A stretch of 64,000 bases of DNA from Nostoc foliaceum FACHB-393 (GTDB lineage Bacteria; Cyanobacteriota; Cyanobacteriia; Cyanobacteriales; Nostocaceae): positions 49,320 to 113,319 of the forward strand of contig NZ_JACJTD010000025.1 of assembly GCF_014698505.1 (NCBI RefSeq). The letters are read 5' to 3'. Below are positions 37,259 to 46,500 of this stretch, piece after piece; positions within the stretch are counted from its first letter, which is position 1, and each line of letters starts with the position of its first letter. The notes below the pieces were generated by a model that was not told where the DNA came from, made no database searches, and saw only the letters and a list, made by a program, of their open reading frames with translations. The translations under genes were made by a program, and so were the position numbers.

Positions 37259-37956
37259 GATTCAAATTCCTCATTGCATTGAACAACAATATAGTTTTTA
37301 GATTTAGCCTTTAACTAATCATTACTTAAATAATTAGCCTAAGAATTATAAATATCTAAGAATTCATATATAGAAAGCTGAGATTTTCTTGAGAAATTTA
37401 TTATGTAATTCTCAGCAAAATCTCAATTTTTAACCTGTAAGTGCTTAAGCAGGAATAAACAGAACTATGTCATCGTGAACAAAACAGACTGAAGTCAAGC
37501 AACCACAATGCTCTAAAATTGTTTAACTTTACTCTCAATAACACCGCTTATACTTCCTTTATAGCTGTTATATAAAATTACATTTAATTAAGTAAAAAAT
37601 TAATAATTTTGCTGTATGCAAAAAATATATGTATCGAGTAAAATCTTTCTATCAAACTAGCCGGATAGCTGGAGTTGTTATTTAAAATCTTCAAAACTTA
37701 CCATTTTATTTTTGAAATTATTTTTATAACCCATGCAATAGGCATCCATGAGCAAAATCAGTGATGATGAAATATTGTTGCACAACCAAACTTGGCAGAG
37801 GGAGTGGCAAATCATAACACGTTTGTCTTCTTTGAATTATTGAGCTGGTGAGTGGCAGTGAGCGAAGACAGGAGAACTCTAAAAATCTTGAGTGTTCACA
37901 AATAACTTAGGATTGCGGCATACAGCATTGCATCACTTCATGAAAAAAACTGACAA
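37259..37956. other. AT-rich intergenic region
   Basis: About 700 bp between divergent genes, so both promoters should lie here. It is strongly AT-rich, especially 37550-37650. I see no repeat, RNA gene or convincing ORF; a 31-codon ORF at 37748-37843 has no supporting features. Confidence 0.6.
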
Positions 37957-38520
37957 ATGGAAAAATATCAACTTAGCCCAAACAACTGGTCACAAGAAAC
38001 TTACATTAAAGCCTTAAAGAAAGCAGCACATGCACATCAAGGTCAGAAAATGTCAGGTTCAGAAATACCTTACATCATGCATTTGAGTTTTGTGAGTATG
38101 GAAGTAATTGCAGCCCTAAACGTCGAAACAGAACATGACGGAAATCTTGCTATTCAATGTGCTATTTTACATGACACAATAGAAGATACAAACACAACAT
38201 TTGAGGAAATAAAAACCGAATTTGGTCAATCAGTAGCTAATGGTGTACTTGCGCTGACTAAAGATGAAAGTTTAGTAAAACATCTTCAAATGGCAGATAG
38301 TTTACAAAGGATAAAAGAGCAACCACAAGAAATATGGATGGTGAAATTAGCAGATAGAATCAGTAACCTACAAGCACCACCACATTATTGGACTCAAGAC
38401 AAAATTGTTCGATATCGAGAAGAAGGTATTCAGATTTATGAAGCTTTGCAGGATGCAAGTCCATTTCTTGCTTTACGCTTGGCAAAGTTAATTGAAGATT
38501 ACAAAGCGTTTATCAAGTAA
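37957..38520 (+). CDS. Small HD-domain protein, (p)ppGpp hydrolase-like (SAH/MESH1 type)
   Basis: 187 residues, the length of a stand-alone hydrolase domain. Metal-binding HD residues are visible: His42 in YIMHL, His72-Asp73 in AILHDTIEDT and Asp133 in VKLADRISN; the His72-Asp133 spacing of 61 equals my recollection of MESH1. There is no synthetase or regulatory TGS/ACT domain. It would hydrolyse (p)ppGpp or a related nucleotide in the cytoplasm (family inference). No clear ribosome site precedes the ATG; an ATG at 37938 is in another frame. It stands alone and is followed by an inverted-repeat element. Confidence 0.82.
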   Translation: MEKYQLSPNNWSQETYIKALKKAAHAHQGQKMSGSEIPYIMHLSFVSMEVIAALNVETEHDGNLAIQCAILHDTIEDTNTTFEEIKTEFGQSVANGVLALTKDESLVKHLQMADSLQRIKEQPQEIWMVKLADRISNLQAPPHYWTQDKIVRYREEGIQIYEALQDASPFLALRLAKLIEDYKAFIK

Positions 38521-38574
38521 ATAGCTTTATGTTAGCTAAATCACACTGAAAACCTAAGCACTGTAATAAAATTC

Positions 38575-38676
38575 TATAGCGGTTCCCACTCAGATGCGGT
38601 ACAGCATTATATCGCCAAGTGTAGGGGCACGGCAGTGCCCCTACGGGTGTACGTCAGGTAAACGAGAACCGCTATA
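38575..38676. mobile_element. MITE-like element, copy 1 (about 102 bp)
   Basis: The ends are inverted (tatagcggttc and gaaccgctata). The centre holds a GGGGCACGGCAGTGCCCC palindrome. Four relatives occur in the window at 40038-40146, about 53060-53133, 56346-56452 and 63321-63394. Confidence 0.88.
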
Positions 38677-38887
38677 TTATGCATAAAATATTACAGCAAC
38701 CAAAAGTGCGGTTGAAGTTCCATGCCAAGTAAGTGCTTGCATTATAAGTGATGACTATTAGCTGTGAGATTGGATATAGTTCCAAGTCTAACAGAGCCTG
38801 ATTTTGTGCAGTCTCTTAGATAAGTTGTATAAGTTGGGGCAGTTTTAGGATTGGTCTGCTTACTTCATCATTTGAGATTTTTTATGT

Positions 38888-39934
38888 TTAATTTTTGGAA
38901 ATAGTTGCGTTTTTAATATCATCAATCAATTCATCAATCCTTGATTGAGTCGTATTCCAAGAACACATAAAACGTACTCCTCCCACACCAATAAATGTAT
39001 AAAACTGCCAGTTCTTTGCTTTTAAGCTATGAATGACTTGTTCAGGTAATTTAACAAACACGGCGTTGGCTTCTCTAGGAAACATCAAGTTAACACCTTC
39101 TATGTTCAATAGTTGATTTTCCAAGTATTCGGCACATTGATTGGCATGTCTGGCATTTTTTAGCCAAGCACCAGTTTCCAATAAACCCAACCAGGGAGCG
39201 GAGATAAACCGCATTTTTGAAGCTAGCTGGCCTGCTTGCTTGCATCGATAATCAAAATCCTCTGCTAGCTCTTTGTTGAAGAAAAGAATGGCTTCACCTA
39301 ATGCCATTCCATTCTTTGTACCACAAAAACACAGCACATCCACTCCAGTTTTCCAAGTAATTTCAGCAGGGCTTTTATTCATCGCAGCAACTGCATTTGC
39401 AAAACGGGCACCATCCATGTGAATCTTTAAGTTATACTTTTTCGCAACTTCTTTGATTTTGAGAAGTTCTTCAATAGAATATAAAGTCCCTAGTTCTGTT
39501 GATTGTGTAATACTAATAACTTTAGGTTTTGGATAATGAATATCAGTACGTTTAGTCACAATTGCCTCTATCGCCTCTGATGTTAGCTTGCCATTTTTAC
39601 CTTGAGCAAGTAACAATTTAGAGCCGTTAGATGCAAATTCAGGTGCGCCACATTCATCGGTTTCTATATGAGATGTTTCATGGCAAATGACACTGTGATA
39701 TGACTGACAAAGGGCAGCTAAAGATAAAGAATTTGCGGCTGTACCATTAAAGGTAAAAAATACTTCACAATCAATTTCAAAAAGTTCCCGAAAATAATCT
39801 GTGGCTTTTTGAGTCCATTCATCATTTCCATAGGCTGGAACACTACCTTGATTTGCCCTAATCGTATATTCCAGTGCTTCTGGACAAATACCAGAGGAAT
39901 TATCACTTGCAAACTGCTCTAAGTGGCTACTCAT
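38888..39934 (-). CDS. Low-specificity L-threonine aldolase / beta-eliminating lyase family enzyme
   Basis: 348 residues, typical for the family. PLP-dependent fold-type I enzyme that cleaves threonine or allo-threonine to glycine and acetaldehyde. Visible: the N-terminal FASDNSSG start of the family; the phosphate-binding loop FNGTAAN (62-68); a His ring-stacking region ICHETSHI; Asp174 and Arg177 in HMDGAR; and the Schiff-base Lys207 in CGTKNGM. The C-terminus holds VGGVRFMCSW, the usual Arg-containing segment. Other beta-hydroxy amino acids are possible substrates. It stands alone. Only a weak GAG lies before the ATG. Confidence 0.88.
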   Translation of the reverse strand: MSSHLEQFASDNSSGICPEALEYTIRANQGSVPAYGNDEWTQKATDYFRELFEIDCEVFFTFNGTAANSLSLAALCQSYHSVICHETSHIETDECGAPEFASNGSKLLLAQGKNGKLTSEAIEAIVTKRTDIHYPKPKVISITQSTELGTLYSIEELLKIKEVAKKYNLKIHMDGARFANAVAAMNKSPAEITWKTGVDVLCFCGTKNGMALGEAILFFNKELAEDFDYRCKQAGQLASKMRFISAPWLGLLETGAWLKNARHANQCAEYLENQLLNIEGVNLMFPREANAVFVKLPEQVIHSLKAKNWQFYTFIGVGGVRFMCSWNTTQSRIDELIDDIKNATISKN

Positions 39935-40859
39935 AATCTCTACTTTTATTTTTATCAGTAATTTTTACAATATTAGTGAATAATTTTGGCACTTGCCAAC
40001 TTTAAGATTGACGGAGGATGTTATTAAACTCTCAAATTATAGTGGTTCTCGTTTACGTGAGGTACACCCGTAAGTAAGGGCACGGCACTGCCCCTACTTC
40101 GTGATGTGATGTAATGTTGTACTGCATCTGAATGGGAATCGCTATATCTAATAACTCTGCTAATTACAATAACTTTGGATGATTGTAAACTCAATATGTA
40201 TATAGCCCTATTTAATCATTCGTGAAAAACGAAATTGGCGACTTATATAAAAGTCGGTAATCTGAAACTTTTGATTTTCAAAAATAAAATGTAAATTCTA
40301 TACGTTGCATGAAATTATTAGTTAGTTTTTGTTGTTGTCGGTTTTCTCTGAGTAGTTATAGTAATTCTTAGTATGTTTATACTATTATATGCTTTTGCTG
40401 ATGTCCACGGAAAATTAGAGTCTTAGTCTTGCGTTACTGAGACCTTAAATTACTACGGTGTCTTAGTCAGCCTTGCGTTGAGGGGATTATGGGACGTTAA
40501 ACATCGCAAATAATAATTAAAATTATGCTAAATTATGCTAAAAAAATAAAGTTTGCTAATCAGGATGCTAATCATATACTTATAATGTACTATACAATGC
40601 CCTAACAATAACTATGACATCACTATTGGGCGTATTTGTCCTTTGTTAGTTGTGAGAAGTCATTTGTTTATTATCTACTGACTAATGACTCTCCGGGTGA
40701 TGCTCCTTCTGTTACGTCTGCTACGCGAATGTCGCTAATTAACGCCATTTGCTTTTCCCCTTGACGGTAGCCTCTCCTTTTGGGAGAAGGAGAGATGCTG
40801 CGGGTAGCAAGATCCTTGTAGGGGTACAAATTGGGGAACCCGCCCAAGGCATTGGCTCA
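39935..40859. other. Long intergenic region upstream of the mla-like genes
   Basis: About 925 bp between divergent genes. It contains MITE-like copy 2, an AT-rich stretch at 40150-40620, and a dispersed repeat fragment near 40710-40745 (gttacgtctgctacgcgaat). No gene was recognised. Confidence 0.6.
40038..40146. mobile_element. MITE-like element, copy 2 (about 109 bp)
   Basis: Starts tatagtggttctcgtttacg and ends gggaatcgctata, with the ggcacggcactgcc centre. Same family as 38575-38676 but with more end mismatches. Confidence 0.85.
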
Positions 40860-40887
40860 CCAATGACTAATGACTAATAACTAATGA
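40860..40887 (+). repeat. Heptamer repeat carrying the start codon of the Mla-type ATPase
   Basis: Four tandem heptamers, CCAATGA CTAATGA CTAATAA CTAATGA. The ATG of the downstream gene (40884) is part of the last unit, and no Shine-Dalgarno sequence is visible ahead of it. Confidence 0.85.
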
Positions 40888-41666
40888 CTGAACCATTGAT
40901 TGAACTAAAAGGTGTTTCTAAGTCCTTTGGTAGCCATAAAGTTCTAGATAATGTAGACTTGACCATTTACCGAGGAGAAGCACTGGGTATTATTGGTCCA
41001 TCAGGGACTGGTAAATCAACAATTTTACGGGTAATGGCGGGGTTACTTACTCCCGATGAGGGAGAAATTTATGTGCAAGGAGTACGGCGAGACGGTTTGA
41101 TTGAGGATGGTGGCCAGCAGGTTGGCATTGGCATGGTGTTTCAGCAGGCGGCGCTATTTGATTCGCTGACGGTGGAGGAGAATGTGGGATTTTTACTTTA
41201 TCAAAATTCAAAGCTACCGCGATCGCGGATTCGAGATTTGGTAAAAGAAAAATTGGAGATGGTAGGTTTGCCAGCAATCGGCCACCTTTACCCAGCTGAA
41301 CTTTCCGGGGGAATGCGAAAACGGGTAAGTTTTGCCCGTGCGATTATGTCTAATCCCGATAATCCCTCAGAAGGCCCAGAAGTTCTACTATACGACGAAC
41401 CAACAGCCGGACTTGATCCTATTGCCTCAACGGTAATCGAAGATTTAATCCGCCATTTGCAATGTTTACATGGAGTTTGTAGTACCTATGCCGTTGTTAC
41501 CCACCAAGACAGTACTATCCGTCGTACAGCTGATAGACTTATATTTCTCTATGAAGGTAGAGTGCAGTGGCAGGGTACAGTTAGTGAAGTATACAACACC
41601 GAACATCCTTTGATTAGACAATTTATCAGTGGAAGTGTAAAAGGGCCGATTCAAGTCGTCGGTTAG
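40884..41666 (+). CDS. MlaF/TGD3-type ABC transporter ATPase
   Basis: 260 residues. ATPase of an MCE lipid-transport system. Walker A is GPSGTGKST (about 39-47), Q-loop VFQQAALFDS, signature LSGGMRKRVS, Walker B LLYDEPTAGLD, H-switch VTHQD. The ALFDSLTVEENV stretch is characteristic of the MlaF branch. It is followed after 136 bp by the MCE-domain gene on the same strand, the usual cyanobacterial pairing (TGD3/TGD2 in chloroplasts). The permease (MlaE/TGD1-like) is not in the window. The start codon lies inside a heptamer repeat. Confidence 0.88.
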   Translation: MTEPLIELKGVSKSFGSHKVLDNVDLTIYRGEALGIIGPSGTGKSTILRVMAGLLTPDEGEIYVQGVRRDGLIEDGGQQVGIGMVFQQAALFDSLTVEENVGFLLYQNSKLPRSRIRDLVKEKLEMVGLPAIGHLYPAELSGGMRKRVSFARAIMSNPDNPSEGPEVLLYDEPTAGLDPIASTVIEDLIRHLQCLHGVCSTYAVVTHQDSTIRRTADRLIFLYEGRVQWQGTVSEVYNTEHPLIRQFISGSVKGPIQVVG

Positions 41667-41669
41667 AAA

Positions 41670-41780
41670 GTGAGAAGTTAGGAGTTAGGAGTTAAAAGTG
41701 AGGAATTAAGAATGAGGAGTTAAGAATGAGGAGCGAGAGTTAAATTCAACTCCCAACTCCTAACTCCCAACTCATAGCTA
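41670..41780 (+). repeat. Heptamer-repeat tract in both orientations between ATPase and MCE genes
   Basis: Direct units such as GTTAGGA and ATGAGGA (about 41678-41735) are followed by their complements CAACTCC/TAACTCC (about 41749-41772), so the transcript could fold into a long imperfect hairpin between the two genes. Confidence 0.85.
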
Positions 41781-41802
41781 ACTTATTGGGTGGAGGAAAA
41801 AA

Positions 41803-43242
41803 ATGCGAGGTCTTATGACAAGCCGCTTCGCGTCTGGGCGAACATTTAGAGAAGGCTCTGTGGGGTTGTTACTCCTGCTAGGATTAGGGGTATTTGGATT
41901 ACTTTTTCTTTGGTTAAATAGATTCACTGCTGCCGGCCGTTCATACAAAGTTATTGTCGAATTTGCTAACGCTGGCGGAATGGAAAGGGGAGCAATAGTT
42001 CGCTATCGAGGCGTTAAGGTAGGAACTATTTCCCAGGTTCGACCAAGACCAAATGCTATTGATGTAGAGATTGAAATTGCCCAACCTGACCTAATTATCC
42101 CCCGTCAGGTAGTGGTGGAAGCTAATCAAAGTGGATTAATTAGCGAAAGTATTATCGACATCACACCAAAAGCAAGCTTACCTGCTGGGGTTGTGATTGC
42201 TAAACCCCTAGATAAAAGTTGTGATAATAGTCTCATAGTTTGTAATGGTTCTCGGTTAAAAGGTCAAGTTGGCATCAGTGTTGATGCACTAATTCGCAGT
42301 TCAACTGAGCTAGCTGCTGTATACAATGACCCAAAATTTTATAGAAATGTCAATAGGGTTCTAGAAACTACCACAGGTGCAGCATCCAGTTTTACCGAGC
42401 TAAGTCAGGATTTACAAGGTTTGACCAAAAGCTTGCAACAACAACTAAATACATTTTCAACCACTGCTAATTCAGTGCAACGAGCGACAAACCAACTTAA
42501 TGCATCCGCGACTCAAACTGTAAATCAATTCGGTGCAACTGCAACTCAAGCAAATCGTTTGCTGAATAACCTAGATAATCTGTTAACAACAAATCGTTCT
42601 TCGCTGGTTGGTGCTTTGAACAATATCACCGAAACCAGCAACCAACTGCGTGTTACAGTCAGTAGCCTATCACCAACTGTTAATCGATTCACTCAAGGAG
42701 AATTACTCAACAATTTAGAAGCTCTTTCAGCAAATGCAGCGCAAGCTTCAGCTAATTTACGTGATGCTTCTAAAACCTTAAACGATCCAAAAAATGCGGT
42801 GCTGCTGCAACAAACTCTAGATTCAGCACGAGTAACGTTTGAAAATAGCCAAAAAATTACATCTGATTTGGATGAATTGACAGGTGATCCTACTTTCCGC
42901 CAAAATTTGCGGCAATTGGTGAATGGTCTAAGTGGTTTAGTATCTTCTACACAACAGATGCAGCAACAAGTGCAAGTTGCTACTACTCTAGATTCAGTAA
43001 AAGCTGCTGTAAACAAACCAAATAATCTAATTCCTACCCCAGCACCAACCCAACAGGCGATGTCTAATGACAAGTCCCTACCTGTTTACGTAATCAATCC
43101 CTCACCTACTAATTTTGCAATTACCGATACCAACCTTGAACCAACCCCCAGTCCGTCTATCTCTAGCTCATCCCAAGAAAACCTCTTGAAGCAGCTGCGG
43201 GAATATGGTAAGCAACGGGAGCAAGTGGAGACGGAGAAATAG
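41803..43242 (+). CDS. MCE-domain lipid-transport protein (MlaD/TGD2-like)
   Basis: 479 residues. Substrate-binding subunit of an envelope lipid ABC transporter. One N-terminal membrane segment (about 20-38, GLLLLLGLGVFGLLFLWL) anchors it. An MCE domain follows (about 45-130; YRGVKVGTI and SGLISESIIDI). Residues about 170-400 are a long Gln/Asn/Ser-rich helical, probably coiled-coil region, and the tail is Pro/Ser-rich. GGAGG 8 bases before the ATG fixes this start, although Met5 is an alternative. It pairs with the upstream ATPase. A hairpin with a T-run follows the stop. Confidence 0.87.
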   Translation: MRGLMTSRFASGRTFREGSVGLLLLLGLGVFGLLFLWLNRFTAAGRSYKVIVEFANAGGMERGAIVRYRGVKVGTISQVRPRPNAIDVEIEIAQPDLIIPRQVVVEANQSGLISESIIDITPKASLPAGVVIAKPLDKSCDNSLIVCNGSRLKGQVGISVDALIRSSTELAAVYNDPKFYRNVNRVLETTTGAASSFTELSQDLQGLTKSLQQQLNTFSTTANSVQRATNQLNASATQTVNQFGATATQANRLLNNLDNLLTTNRSSLVGALNNITETSNQLRVTVSSLSPTVNRFTQGELLNNLEALSANAAQASANLRDASKTLNDPKNAVLLQQTLDSARVTFENSQKITSDLDELTGDPTFRQNLRQLVNGLSGLVSSTQQMQQQVQVATTLDSVKAAVNKPNNLIPTPAPTQQAMSNDKSLPVYVINPSPTNFAITDTNLEPTPSPSISSSSQENLLKQLREYGKQREQVETEK

Positions 43243-43257
43243 GTAATACAGCTTGAC

Positions 43258-43299
43258 AATCTTAACCACAACAAGACCGAATATGCTTGGGTTAAGATT
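43258..43299 (+). terminator. Probable terminator of the MCE gene
   Basis: Perfect 10-bp inverted repeat AATCTTAACC (43258-43267) / GGTTAAGATT (43290-43299), followed by T-rich sequence, 15 bp after the MCE stop. Confidence 0.65.
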
Positions 43300-43312
43300 T
43301 TATCCTCCCTAA

Positions 43313-43334
43313 CCCTCCTTTTTTTTAAGGAGGG
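43313..43334. terminator. Second hairpin between convergent genes
   Basis: CCCTCCTT, T6, AAGGAGGG: an 8-bp perfect stem between two convergent genes. It could act as a terminator or may be a repeat fragment (compare the C/G-rich arms of the nosD element). Confidence 0.5.
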
Positions 43335-43423
43335 AATTAGAGCAATACTACGGGTCTTTTACTATCCAGCATCGCCATTTTACCTGCATGATAGCGATCG
43401 CCAGCCATTGTTCTCTCGTTTAT

Positions 43424-43452
43424 CTCGTTCCCAGTCGGAGCCTGGGAACGAG
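43424..43452. repeat. 11-bp inverted repeat CTCGTTCCCAG / CTGGGAACGAG
   Basis: Exact arms at 43424-43434 and 43442-43452 around tcggagc. A related fragment (ttcgttcccagccggagg) occurs at about 58563, so this is a dispersed repeat. Confidence 0.8.
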
Positions 43453-43529
43453 CAAAAACTTATCAAGCTAGGTTTTTTAGGACTTGTGTGTACGCCATAG
43501 CCGACGGGCGAGAGGGACGGTTTTTTGTA

Positions 43530-46500
43530 TTAAACAAAGACGAAACGAGTATCTGTTGCCAAATTTGTATTTCGGTTTAATCCGTTTTCTACAACAGCAA
43601 TCAATTCCGTCCCATTATTGGTGAAGATGCCAACAGCAGATCGATTTATAGACACGGCTGATGCTGACCCTAGCGAGTAATTGTTAGCAAGTCCCTTTAT
43701 CTGAATCTTATCATCTGCTTGGAAGTTGACAATATTGGCATAGTCACGATTTTGGGAACTGGTATAGAAAACCGAAGTGGCATCACCCAAGACGTAAGTA
43801 TCTGCCCCCTTATCACCGTTGAGTAGGTCGATTTCGTTTGTGCTATCCCCCCAACCAATCAGGAGATCATTACCATCGCCCCCAGAGATTATGTCACTGC
43901 CAGTTCCTCCTAAGAGTGTGTCATTGCCATCGTCCCCAAGGAGTAAGTCGGTGCTTCCCTTACCATCGAGGTAGTCATTGCCTTTTCCCCCGTCGATCGC
44001 CTCGTTGGCATCACTGCCGATCACGCGATCGCTCCCAGCTAGAGCATTGACTATGTATCTGTTTAAACCAGTAAGTTGACTGGTAAAGATGATGTCGTCG
44101 CCAGATGTCGCCTTGTTATTAGCAACCGTCAGGTCGAAGGTATCACTAACATTGCCACCTTTACCATCAGATGCGGTGACTGTAACTGCAAAAATGCCGA
44201 TTTGGGAAATAGTACCGGATATCAAACCTGTGTTTGTAACGATACTAGAGCCGATGGGTAAACCCGTAGCACTGTAGCTGAGGGTGTCAGCTTGATCGAT
44301 GTCAGCAAATTTGTTACTGACATTGAAAGAAAACGACTTATTAGTAGAGATGATTTGGTCGTCAAGGGGTTGGACTACCGTGGGGGCATTGTTTGCAGGT
44401 AGATTAAACCGAGCCACACTAGGATCATGATCGCTATCCTGGTCAAAAAACTCTGAGTTGATGTGAACTACATCATACCCATCCAGCTTGTTGAGCAAGT
44501 TATTACTCACTAAAACATGGTCAAGTGTCTGGGCATTGCCTTGAAAATTATAGGTATAACGCTCGTTTTCCGGCAGAGTTTCAATTAAGGAAGTCAGCCC
44601 AGCACTTTCTAAAATGCTGACAGGGTTGGAAAATTCAAAGTCATTCAAGTCACCCACTACCGCTACATTGGCGTTGGGGTCGATTGCTAAAATACTCTCT
44701 ACAAAGTTTTTCACCACCGTAGCTTGTTGCTGGCGCTGAGTTTCGCTAGTGAGGGTTGGTGGTTGATTTGGCCCGTATAGCGGTTGGTCACCGCCTTTAG
44801 AATTAAAGTGGTTGCCAATTACATAAACAGTTTGACCGTTGAAAGTAAATTCACCAACTAACGGCTTACGACTGCTAGTAAAAGCAGAGTTGGCGGGGTC
44901 AAGGCGACCAGGACTGGCAGAAAGTGTGGGAACACCATTAACATCGGTAACTATGGTGTTAGTTAGGGAGCCGCCACCAGGGGTATCCACAAACTGAACT
45001 CGGTCGGGATTAAATAAGAAGCCCTGCCGGATATTGCCACCAGGTTCACCGCCATCTTGATTGTTGACTGGGTTAATTTGGCGGTATTCATAGGTGGGGC
45101 CGCCCGCAGCAGCGATCGCCTCAATTAGTGTTTGATAAGTTGTGCTAGCGTCAACTACGCCGTTATTTGTCGCTCCGTTATTGTCCTGAATTTCCTCGAT
45201 AGTAAGGATATCTGGCGATTGCAGATTATTGACAATCCGGCTGGCAAGATTGTTAAACTTGGTTGCACCATCACCTGGGTCAAGGTTTTCGACATTGAAG
45301 GTAGCAACTGTGAGTTGGTTGGTGGTGGCAGTTAAATTAGTGACTTCCTTACTCAGCGAATTTGAGGTAACAGTTACCGATGTGGGCAGAACTTCGTAGT
45401 TGTTAAAGCTATAATCGACCACACCTGTAATAGTGCCGAGAGTCGCACCCACGTTAACGTCGGGGGATCTACCAGAGGTAAACAGCGTGTCATCAATTTG
45501 GATACGCTCTGGATTAAAATCATTGGAACTGACGAGAATACCGCCACGCGCTGTGCGTCCTGTGGCATTCGCGCCATTGTCTGCCAGCACCCAAATTTCA
45601 CCAAAAGAATTTGTCGGGCTAGTTGCCAGAGGATTATTTACCTGCACCACCATCCCTTCTAAGCTTTCATAGAAGTCGATACCATCCTGGACAGGATCAA
45701 AAGTGGTTGTGCCAGTTTCGATATTACCAGTAGTATCGTTATCGATTACCGTCGTTGGGATGGTTCTGCCGCCATTGCCAAGAATTGTGGCAGAGGGCAA
45801 AGCATTACCACTGGAAACAGTGACAATTGTGGGAGTGGTAATTTGTGTTTTAGTCAAATTATTGGCATCGCCGCCCGGACGAAACTCCGTAACGGTTCCA
45901 CTGACCAACACGGAATCTCCAACGGATACGCTTGGGGCTGATGAAGTGAAGACAAAAATACCTTCTGAGGTGCGCTCGTCGCTGTCTGGGGTGGGGTCTT
46001 GCAAGTAGAAACCATTACTCGCCCTAGCTGTCACAATTCCCGCTACATTGCTGACGGTCTGATTTCTAAAGGATGAGATATGCCCTGTTCCCTGAATATC
46101 ACTAATCCGAACGGATGGGGTTACTTCAAACACAGCAACCGTTTTGCTGACTTCGTTCGTGGTGACTAATAGAGGCTTGCCTGTGGGACTGTCAGCCGCC
46201 GAGACAAAAGTTAGCCCTTCGATCGCAATATCTTCGGGGGTGTTGATGTATTGAACGAAGGTTGGCTTGTTGGGATTTGTCACCTCATAGACGATGACAT
46301 CGCCGGTGCGTTCTAAACCAATAAAAGCATAGGTGCGGTTGTTGATAACTCCAGTCACCACACCTTCAGGTTCAGGCCCTTTGTTATCGCTGCGGGTGTC
46401 AAAGCTGGCAACTGTGCCATCTGAGTTAAACAGAGTTGGTACTTTGGTTGCCGTAATTTGTTCAAATTGGTCGCCACTGTCGAATATCTGATTGCCGCTT

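Noticed and set aside
37748..37843. 31-codon ORF in the gap before the HD-domain gene
   Set aside because: Too short, no Shine-Dalgarno sequence, no recognisable family; could be chance in AT-rich DNA.
40860..41780. Heptamer tracts considered as a CRISPR array
   Set aside because: Units are 7 bp and directly tandem without spacers; they are short tandem repeats.
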